64,000 bases of DNA from JAVVHH01 sp964613945 (GTDB lineage Bacteria > Pseudomonadota > Alphaproteobacteria > Acetobacterales > Acetobacteraceae): the NCBI GenBank assembly GCA_964613945.1, contig CAZTJC010000003.1:124001-188000 (forward strand). The letters are read 5' to 3'. The notes beneath the pieces are model-generated. The model was given only the letters and a program-made list of their open reading frames with translations. It was not told the origin of the DNA and searched no databases. Both the position numbers and the translations under genes were made by a program. This document shows positions 57,924 to 64,000 of this stretch, in pieces; within the stretch, counting starts at the first letter, position 1; each line of letters begins with the position of its first letter.

Positions 57924-59096
57924 TTACGCGTGGATGAAGCTCGACAGGCAATCCATCAACGGCTCGACGTCGACCGTCCACTGGCGATGGACTGGCCGTT
58001 CGTCGGCCGGGTCCGCACGCCCCACGAACAGCCCGTAGCGGAGCTGGCAGGAGGCGAACAACCCAGCATGCGCGTAGATCCAGTGCGGCTCGCTTTCGAT
58101 GTCGACGATCTTGGTGCCGGGTCGGCAGAAGATGGTGTTGAACATCGCCGAACCGGACGGGCCGACGACCATGTCCGCCGAGGCAAACGTCGCGATCTGC
58201 TCTTCGACCGACAACCGTTCCGGCTCGATGACCTCGAAATTGAGCGCCGCCAACCGCTCGACCAGCTTATCCTCGTTCAGCATGATGCGCGTCGATCCCG
58301 ACACCTTGCCGTGCTTCAGCCGCGACACATAAATCCGGCGCCCCAACTGTTCCGGCTCGAACTGATCGGCCAGGGTCTGCATCAGCGCATGGCTTTCGCG
58401 GTCCAGGAACGCGTTCGGGTTGCGCAGCGACGGCATGATCGCACGATCCAGGTGTGTGACGCTGGAGAGATCATGCTGGATCAACTGGCCCGGCATGACG
58501 CCGCACAACTGCAGCAAGCGTTGATACGGCGCGGGCCAGGCCCAGGCGATCATCGGCAGGTGGGTCAGGCCGAGCTGGCCAAGCGTGACCAGCTTGGGCA
58601 GCACGCGGAACAGCAAGGACCCGTAATTGCTGGGCTCGTGCGAGCACAACACCACGGTCGACCCTGGAAAATGCCGCTCCGTACGTTGCCCGACCTCCAG
58701 CGTGAACCGGTCGCCGCCGACCCGGCGCAACCCGGTCTCCTCGTTGGGAAACGGATTGGCATCCGCGAGCTTGTCCAGAAACGCGTCACGCGGACCGTCA
58801 CCGCCCAAGAGTATCTCGTCGTCGCAGAACGACTCGCCCGAGATCACGGTGCGATACCCGACCAACCGAGCATCGTTCAGCGCCGTGGCGAACACCGGCG
58901 GCGATCGATACACTGCCGGGCCGATGCCGGCGAACATGCCGCTATTCGGCGGATCGACGATGAATTCGGGCGCGTAGCGCAGCATCTGCCGCGTCTTGCC
59001 GGGGATGTCGGTCCAGGTGCCGCCGGGTCCGGGCTGAGCCACGTCCTCGGCACAGAGCGCCGGAAATTGGTCCGGCGGGGTGTAGCGTAAGGTCAT
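57924..59096 (-). CDS. Glycosyltransferase family 61 protein (DUF563)
   Basis: A 390-residue soluble protein. The DUF563 features are NYGSLLFRVLPKLVTLGQ, GRRIYVSRLKHGKVSGSTRIMLNEDKLVERL, FEVIEPERLSVEEQIATFASADMVVGPSGSAMFNTIFCRPG and a later IYAHAGLFASCQLRYGLF. These members transfer xylose, GlcNAc or other sugars; the donor is unknown here. It lies 78 bases upstream of the methyltransferase and is divergent from the epimerase. It very likely belongs to the same surface-glycan cluster. Confidence 0.85.
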   Translation of the reverse strand: MTLRYTPPDQFPALCAEDVAQPGPGGTWTDIPGKTRQMLRYAPEFIVDPPNSGMFAGIGPAVYRSPPVFATALNDARLVGYRTVISGESFCDDEILLGGDGPRDAFLDKLADANPFPNEETGLRRVGGDRFTLEVGQRTERHFPGSTVVLCSHEPSNYGSLLFRVLPKLVTLGQLGLTHLPMIAWAWPAPYQRLLQLCGVMPGQLIQHDLSSVTHLDRAIMPSLRNPNAFLDRESHALMQTLADQFEPEQLGRRIYVSRLKHGKVSGSTRIMLNEDKLVERLAALNFEVIEPERLSVEEQIATFASADMVVGPSGSAMFNTIFCRPGTKIVDIESEPHWIYAHAGLFASCQLRYGLFVGRADPADERPVHRQWTVDVEPLMDCLSSFIHA

Positions 59097-59176
59097 TGGT
59101 CCAGATCAAATGCCCTCATGTCTTGCCATCACCCATGCCATAAGTCACCCCTTCTCACTTTCCGCGCGGAACCAGC

Positions 59177-60157
59177 ATGATCGAGTCGTCCAGCCAAGAA
59201 GGCGTCGAGAGCGGCCGGCAACACCTGATCCTGGGTGGCTGCGGCTTCATCGGCATGGCCGTGGCACGGCAACTGGTCGGCATGGGTGCCGATGTGGTTC
59301 TGGCCGACCGCGTCGCGCCCGCCGGCCAACTACCGGCACGGATGCGGTTCGTCCCGTTCGAGCTGGCAACCGCGGATTGGAACGCTTTGATCGGGGAAAT
59401 GGACGTCGTGCACCATTATGCCTGGTCGACGATCCCCGCCACGGCCAACGCCGATCCTGCGGCCGATCTGGCGGAAAACGTCGGGGCGACCGTGAAGCTA
59501 CTCGAAGCGCTCCGCCGCCTCGGGCCGGCCGCGCCCCGACTCGTCTTCGCCTCCTCGGGCGGCACCGTCTACGGCAAGCTGCAACACGTCCCGGTGCAGG
59601 AGGATCATCCCTTGCAGCCGATCACGGCCTATGGCGTCGGCAAGGCCTCGGCCGAATTGTACATCTCGCAATACCGCGCCAATTACGGCCTCGATTGCCG
59701 GATCGCCCGCCTTTCCAACCCGTTCGGCGCCGGCCAGAACGTCGCCAAAGGACAGGGCGCCGTCACGGTTTTCCTGCAGCGCGCGATCGACGCCTCGCTG
59801 ATCGAGATCTGGGGCAATGGCGAAGTGGTTCGCGACTACATCCACATCTCCGACACCGCTGCCGGTCTCGTCGCCGTGGCGCGAGCCACGCTGGACGACA
59901 AGCCGTTCGTGTTCAACATCGGCAGCGGCCACGGCGTCAGCCTCAATGGCGTCGTCCATGAACTCGAACGGCAGCTCGACCGGCCGGTCGCTGTGAAACG
60001 CAGTGACGGCCGGGTCTTCGACATCCCGGTCAGCATCCTCGATGTCGGGCTCGCGTCCAAGGTTCTCGGCTGGCGTCCCCGGCTAAGCTTCGCGGAAGGC
60101 CTCTCGCAAACGCTCCAGCAGGTCGCCCCGCGTTCGGATCACGCCGAGAAGCCTTAA
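59177..60157 (+). CDS. NAD-dependent epimerase/dehydratase (UDP-sugar 4-epimerase-like)
   Basis: A 326-residue extended SDR. The NAD loop GGCGFIGMAVA starts at residue 20, the catalytic serine pair is in FASSGGTVYG near 126, and Tyr152 and Lys156 lie in YGVGK. The C-terminal half has RLSNPFGAGQN, the substrate loop QRAIDASLIEIWGNG and VRDYIHISDTA, the last a mark of UDP-glucose/GlcNAc 4-epimerases. It may supply a galactose-type nucleotide sugar to the neighbouring transferases. The ATG at 59177 is chosen from the family start. It is convergent with argB. Confidence 0.86.
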   Translation: MIESSSQEGVESGRQHLILGGCGFIGMAVARQLVGMGADVVLADRVAPAGQLPARMRFVPFELATADWNALIGEMDVVHHYAWSTIPATANADPAADLAENVGATVKLLEALRRLGPAAPRLVFASSGGTVYGKLQHVPVQEDHPLQPITAYGVGKASAELYISQYRANYGLDCRIARLSNPFGAGQNVAKGQGAVTVFLQRAIDASLIEIWGNGEVVRDYIHISDTAAGLVAVARATLDDKPFVFNIGSGHGVSLNGVVHELERQLDRPVAVKRSDGRVFDIPVSILDVGLASKVLGWRPRLSFAEGLSQTLQQVAPRSDHAEKP

Positions 60158-60163
60158 CGGTGC

Positions 60164-61057
60164 TTATTCGTGGATCAACGTCCCGATCCCGCCATCCTTG
60201 AACAGCTCGAGCAGGCAGGCATGCGGCATGCGGCCGTCGAGGATCACGGCACCCTTGACGCCCTTGCGCACCGCGTCGGCGCAATTCTCCACCTTCGGGA
60301 TCATGCCGCCGCTGATCATCCCGTTCGCCACGCCCGCCGACACATCGGCCAGCGACATGTCCGGGATCAGCCGCTTCTCGGCATTCAACACGCCCGGCAC
60401 ATCCGTCAGCATCAGCAGCCGCCGGGCGCCCAGGGCGCCGGCCACCGCACCGGCCACCGTGTCGGCATTGATATTGTAGGTCTTGCCATCCTCGCCGATG
60501 CCCACCGGCGCGATCACCGGGATCAGCCCGGCCCCGGTCAGCGCGTGGATCACCCGTACGTCGACGTGCTCCGGCTCGCCGACGAAGCCCAGGTCCAGCG
60601 CGCGCTCGATATGGCTGTTCGGGTCCCTCACCGTGCGCTGCAGCTTGCGCGCCCGGATCAGCCCGCCATCCTTGCCGCAGATGCCGACGGCCAGGGCGCC
60701 AGCCTGGTTGATGAGCCCGGCCACGTATTTGTTGACGGTGCCGGCCAGCACCATCTCGACCACTTCGACCATCGCCTCGTCGGTCACGCGCAGGCCGTCC
60801 ACGAAGCTCGATTGGATCGCCAGGCGCTTCAGCATGGCGTTGATCTGCGGCCCGCCGCCATGGACGATCACCGGGTTGACGCCGACCTGCTTGAGCAACG
60901 CGATGTCGCGCCCGAACTGCTCGGCCAGGTGCTCGTCGCCCATCGCGTGCCCGCCGTACTTGACCACGATGGTGACGCCGGCATAGCGCCGCAGGAATGG
61001 CAGCGCCTGGACAAGGATGCCAGCCTGCTCGGCCGCGGCCGCGAGATCGAGGGGCAA
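60164..61057 (-). CDS. argB: Acetylglutamate kinase
   Basis: A 297-residue arginine-pathway enzyme phosphorylating N-acetylglutamate. Signatures are TIVVKYGGHAMGDE near 28, VNPVIVHGGGPQIN, LRVTDEAMVEVVEMVLAGTVNK, GVGICGKDGGLI-like segments, and NINADTVAGAVAGALGA. Near the end are SGGMIPKVENCADAVRKG and LLELFKDGGIGTLI. The start is a TTG at 61057 with GGAG 9 bases before it; no in-frame ATG gives the N-terminal helix LDLAAAAEQAGILVQALPF. It follows engB in the same direction. Confidence 0.95.
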   Translation of the reverse strand: MPLDLAAAAEQAGILVQALPFLRRYAGVTIVVKYGGHAMGDEHLAEQFGRDIALLKQVGVNPVIVHGGGPQINAMLKRLAIQSSFVDGLRVTDEAMVEVVEMVLAGTVNKYVAGLINQAGALAVGICGKDGGLIRARKLQRTVRDPNSHIERALDLGFVGEPEHVDVRVIHALTGAGLIPVIAPVGIGEDGKTYNINADTVAGAVAGALGARRLLMLTDVPGVLNAEKRLIPDMSLADVSAGVANGMISGGMIPKVENCADAVRKGVKGAVILDGRMPHACLLELFKDGGIGTLIHE

Positions 61058-61118
61058 AGAATTGTGCTCCGTGTTGGGGTCGGGTGCCGCGGCAGACTCG
61101 CCGTCAGGCCCTATTAGG

Positions 61119-61802
61119 TCAAGCCGGCTCGGCTAACCCGGCCAGATCCGCGCGCACCAACTCGACGCCTAACCCGGTCTCGCTGCTCGTCGTCACGATC
61201 ATCGGGAACGCCGCCGCATGCTTGCTGGTCAGCGCCATGATCTCGGCCTGCTTCTTGGCCAGCGCGGCTGGCTTGACGCCGTCCGCCTTGGTCAGCACCA
61301 GTTGATAAGTCACCGCGGCGCGGTCGAGCAGGTCCATCACGGTGTGGTCCGACTCCTTCAATTCGATGCGGCTGTCCATCAGCAACACGACGCGCTGCAG
61401 GGTGGGCCGGCCGCGCAGGTAGTCGAACATCAACCCCTGCCAGTCCGCCTTGATGTCCTTGCCGGCCTGCGCGTAGCCATAGCCCGGCATGTCCACCAGC
61501 GTCAGTCGCTCACCGAGGTCGAAAAAGTTGAGCTGCCGGGTGCGGCCCGGCGTGTTGGATGCCCGGGCCAGCGCCTTACGGCCGGTCAGCGCATTGATCA
61601 GGCTCGATTTGCCGACGTTGGAACGGCCGGCGAAGGCGACCTCGGGTCGCCCGGTTTCCGGGAGCTGATCGATCCGCTGCGCCGCGTAGAAGAACTTGCA
61701 CTCCTGCGCGAACAACAGCCGGCCCGCTTCGATCCGGGCCGCCTCCTCGGCAGCGTCACCCTCGCCGCCCAGCAGCGGGTTGGGCGAGGGTTCGTCGGTC
61801 AC
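61119..61802 (-). CDS. engB: Ribosome biogenesis GTP-binding protein YihA/YsxC
   Basis: A 227-residue GTPase of large-subunit assembly. G1 is GRSNVGKSSLI near 70, the switch region SNTPGRTRQLNFF, G3 DMPGYGYAQAG, G4 LTKAD near 165 and G5 TSSETG. A 35-residue N-terminal region precedes the core. The start is taken as the GTG at 61802, with an adjoining TTG one codon earlier, since the reading frame further upstream runs inside yidC. The stop of yidC lies 6 bases away, so the two are translated in close succession. Confidence 0.9.
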   Translation of the reverse strand: MTDEPSPNPLLGGEGDAAEEAARIEAGRLLFAQECKFFYAAQRIDQLPETGRPEVAFAGRSNVGKSSLINALTGRKALARASNTPGRTRQLNFFDLGERLTLVDMPGYGYAQAGKDIKADWQGLMFDYLRGRPTLQRVVLLMDSRIELKESDHTVMDLLDRAAVTYQLVLTKADGVKPAALAKKQAEIMALTSKHAAAFPMIVTTSSETGLGVELVRADLAGLAEPA

Positions 61803-61807
61803 CAAGT

Positions 61808-63538
61808 TTATGGCCGCGCCAGCTCGGGCTTCGGCAACCGCGTCCGCCGCATGATGGTCCATTGCTGCAGGATCGTCAGCGTGTTGTTCCAGCTCCAGTA
61901 GATCACCAGCCCGGCCGGGAAGCTCGACAGCATGAAGGTGAAGATGATCGGCATGAACTGGAAGATGCGGGCCTGCACCGGGTCCGGCGGCGCCGGGTTG
62001 AGCTTCTGCTGGAAGAACATCGTCACGCCCATGATCAGCGGCCACAGGCCGAGATGCAGGAAGTGCGAGTAGTGCGTCGGATCCCACGGGATCAGGCCGA
62101 ACAGGGTGAAGATGTTGGTCGGGTCGACTGCCGACAGGTCGTGGATCCAGCCAAAAAACGGTGCGTGCCGCATTTCGATGGTCACGAAGATGACCTTGTA
62201 GAGCGAGAAGAACACCGGGATCTGCACGAGCATCGGCAAGCAGCCGCTGGCCGGGTTTACCTTCTCGGCCTTGTAGAGCTGCATGATCTCGGACTGCATC
62301 TTCTGCGGCTCATCCTTCAGCCGCTCGCGGATCTCCGTCATCTTCGGCGCGAGCAGCTTCATCTTGCTCATCGACCGATACGACTTGCTTGCCAGCGGGA
62401 AGAACAGCGCCTTGACGATGACGGTGAACAGCATGATGGCAATGCCGAAATTGCCGGTCAGATGATAGAAGAAGTCGATGGCGTAGAAGATCGGCTTGGT
62501 CAGGAAGTAGAAAAAGCCGAAATCGACCGCCTTGTCGAAGTTCGGGATGTGGTACTCGCTCTCGTACCGGTCGAGCAACTGCACCACCTTGGCGCCGGCG
62601 AACAGATGCGAGGTCATGGTCGCAACGGCACCGGGCGCGGCGTCCTGCGCGTTGTTCGGCATGAAGTCGACCTGGTAGCGATCCGCGCCGTTCTCCGTCA
62701 CATGGCGGAACGACGCCGTGACCGGCACAGCCTGGTCGGGGATCAGCGCCGTCAGCCAATACTTGTCGGTGATGCCGGCCCAGCCACCAGTGGTTTCCGT
62801 CTTGAGGCTGGCGCCCTTGGTCTTCTCGCTCTCGGTCTTGGCCTTGTCGTACGTCTGCTCCTGCAGCGTGCCGTTCAGCACGCCCAGCATGCCTTCGTGC
62901 AGGATGTAATAGCCCGAGGTCAGCGGCTTGTAGTCACGCCGGATGCGCGACCACGGATACAGCTTGATGGCTGCCGAACCGTTGTTCTGCACCGATTGCT
63001 CGATGCCGAACATGTAGTTGTCGTCGATGGTCAGCCCGATCTTGAACACCTGGCCAGCCTTGTTGTCCCAGGACAGGTTGACCTTCTTGCCGGGCGCCAG
63101 CTCGCCGCCCTCGGCCGTCCACACGGTTTCGGGGCCGGGCAGCGCAACGCCGTCGCCGGTCCAGCCGAACTGCACGTAATAGGGCTGCGGATCGACCCGC
63201 GGCTCCAGCAGGCGAACCAGCGGGCTCTCGGTCGAGACTTCCTCGTGGTAGTCGCGCAGCACCAGGTCGTCCAAGCGGGCGCCGACCAGATTGATGGTGC
63301 CCTCGACCTTCGGCGCGATGATCTTCAACCGCGGCACGTCCCGTTGTTCCGCCGGCGCCTGTACCTGCAGCGGCTGCGTGCCGGGGAAAGCCGGATCGGT
63401 CGACGGCCTTTCGGTCTGGCCGGTCGGGGTCGTCTTGGTGTCGGTCGAGATCGGCGGCTTATGCGGTCCGTAGAACTGGAACCCGAGCAAGATCGCCACC
63501 GAAATCGCGATGGCGAGGAACAGGCGCTTCTGATCCAT
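61808..63538 (-). CDS. yidC: Membrane protein insertase YidC
   Basis: A 576-residue inner-membrane insertase. The N-terminal helix LFLAIAISVAILLGFQFYGP is followed by a periplasmic domain of about 300 residues. The conserved core comes next: NFGIAIMLFTVIVKALFFPLASKSYRSMSKMKLLAPKM, the cytosolic loop MQLYKAEKVNPASGCLPML, GLIPWDPTHYSHF and the last helices FTFMLSSFPAGLVIYWSWNNTLT. Length and order match gram-negative YidC. Its start overlaps the yidD stop (TGATG). Confidence 0.96.
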   Translation of the reverse strand: MDQKRLFLAIAISVAILLGFQFYGPHKPPISTDTKTTPTGQTERPSTDPAFPGTQPLQVQAPAEQRDVPRLKIIAPKVEGTINLVGARLDDLVLRDYHEEVSTESPLVRLLEPRVDPQPYYVQFGWTGDGVALPGPETVWTAEGGELAPGKKVNLSWDNKAGQVFKIGLTIDDNYMFGIEQSVQNNGSAAIKLYPWSRIRRDYKPLTSGYYILHEGMLGVLNGTLQEQTYDKAKTESEKTKGASLKTETTGGWAGITDKYWLTALIPDQAVPVTASFRHVTENGADRYQVDFMPNNAQDAAPGAVATMTSHLFAGAKVVQLLDRYESEYHIPNFDKAVDFGFFYFLTKPIFYAIDFFYHLTGNFGIAIMLFTVIVKALFFPLASKSYRSMSKMKLLAPKMTEIRERLKDEPQKMQSEIMQLYKAEKVNPASGCLPMLVQIPVFFSLYKVIFVTIEMRHAPFFGWIHDLSAVDPTNIFTLFGLIPWDPTHYSHFLHLGLWPLIMGVTMFFQQKLNPAPPDPVQARIFQFMPIIFTFMLSSFPAGLVIYWSWNNTLTILQQWTIMRRTRLPKPELARP

Positions 63539-63789
63539 CAGGAAAAAATCGCTTTCTGATCATGCGAACCACAGCGGCATCCCGGTACGGGATCGGAGCC
63601 ACCATCGTTCCAGGGATTACATCGCAGCACGCGCCAGGCCGACAACCCGGCTCCGCGCACCGCCCCATGGCGCCGGAGCGCCTCGACCGCGTAGGCGCTG
63701 CAATGCGGCTCGAAGCGGCAGTGCGCCCCGATGAACGGCCGCAGCGTCCATTGATAGATGCGCACCAGCAGAATGAGCAGGTGCTTCAC
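63538..63789 (-). CDS. yidD: Membrane protein insertion efficiency factor YidD
   Basis: An 83-residue small protein that assists YidC-dependent insertion. The family run LLILLVRIYQWTLRPFIGAHCRFEPHCSAYAVEALRRHGAVRG is complete, with the three conserved cysteines (C-x5-C, then LRCNPW). A C-terminal GGSDPVPGCRCGSHDQ is rich in Cys/His. It overlaps rnpA (ATGA) and yidC (TGATG), which fixes its position in the operon. Confidence 0.94.
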   Translation of the reverse strand: MKHLLILLVRIYQWTLRPFIGAHCRFEPHCSAYAVEALRRHGAVRGAGLSAWRVLRCNPWNDGGSDPVPGCRCGSHDQKAIFS

Positions 63790-64000
63790 GCCGGCACGTC
63801 CAGCTTGTCCATCAGGCGGCGGAGATCGCCTTTTAGCGCTTCGAACGGTCGTTTCGCCGTCCCATCCCGCCCGATGAGCACCAAGTCAGCGCCCGAAGCC
63901 GCTCGCTCGGCCAACACGTCCCGCGCCGCAGCACGTAGGCGGCGGCGCGTACGATTGCGGCGCACGGCGTTGCCGACTTTCTTGGTCACGGTGAAGCCTA
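63786..64000 (-). CDS. rnpA: Ribonuclease P protein component, partial (5' end off window)
   Basis: The last 70 or so residues of the tRNA-processing protein subunit. They include GFTVTKKVGNAVRRNRTRRRLR, the conserved RNR basic motif that contacts P RNA, and ADLVLIGRDGTAKRPFEALKGDLRRLMDKL near the end. The reading frame continues beyond 64000 without a start, so the first 40 or so residues are missing. The GTG at 63989 inside GFTVT is not a start. rpmH would be expected just beyond the edge. Confidence 0.93.
   Translation of the reverse strand, partial: GFTVTKKVGNAVRRNRTRRRLRAAARDVLAERAASGADLVLIGRDGTAKRPFEALKGDLRRLMDKLDVPA

Noticed and set aside
61862..63559. 565-residue + strand ORF
   Set aside because: Antisense of yidC, which is well conserved.
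1..64000. Search for tRNA, rRNA, CRISPR, insertion sequences and integrases
   Set aside because: None seen on either strand by eye; no phage or transposon proteins in any frame.

Overview
The window is GC-rich DNA from an alphaproteobacterium, most likely of the Rhodospirillales and probably Acetobacteraceae-like. Support comes from alphaproteobacterial marker families (EipB/DUF1849, DUF1192, DUF1013/TrcR, DUF2842, an AapJ-type binding protein), a probable ROSE RNA thermometer ahead of an Hsp20 gene, and the block rnpA-yidD-yidC-engB-argB at the right edge. No rRNA, tRNA, CRISPR array, transposase or integrase was seen. Genes are packed tightly, often with ATGA, GTGA or TTGA start/stop overlaps. 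No stretch over 300 bases lacks a gene; the longest gap is about 270 bases (14402-14670), and nothing convincing was seen in it.

Layout. 1-11.7 kb: an aapJ fragment, a small unknown gene, pyrD with a HAD gene, ferredoxin-NADP reductase, purC, a nitroreductase, eipB with an SDR gene, two phosphoesterases and oxalate decarboxylase. 11.7-24.2 kb: gamma-glutamyltransferase, a family 2 glycosyltransferase, ligD (PE-LIG-POL, no ku in the window), a split chromate transporter, a tandem pair of radC-like genes, and manC followed by two glycosyltransferase-like genes. 24.2-32.2 kb: amidase and MFS transporter, a FecR/DUF6600 envelope protein, and a run of two paralogous stress-type proteins, a DUF3833 lipoprotein and a PEBP protein. 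32.3-42.4 kb: DEAD-box helicase, the ugpBAEC operon with a PHO-box-like array and an intercistronic palindrome, apt, a Bug-type binding protein, and a hydrolase / small dehydrogenase subunit / GMC oxidoreductase operon.

42.5-53.7 kb: an LTxxQ protein, rpmE with its terminator, hsp20, DUF1192 and trcR, a matrixin-type protease, a glutamine-synthetase-like pseudoenzyme overlapping coaE, an EamA remnant, a lipoprotein hydrolase, an S9 peptidase, and a DNA-repair pair (radical SAM protein plus DUF4130-UdgX fusion). 53.7-60.2 kb: an exopolysaccharide-type cluster (large glycosyltransferase, methyltransferase, GT61, epimerase). 60.2-64 kb: argB, engB, yidC, yidD, rnpA.

The most notable signals are: the overlapping inactive/active RadC-like pair; an apparent reversal of G/C strand bias between about 11.73 and 42.45 kb; the ugp regulatory layout; the ROSE thermometer; the UdgX operon; and the degenerate glutamine synthetase. 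All statements rest on reading the sequence without database searches.
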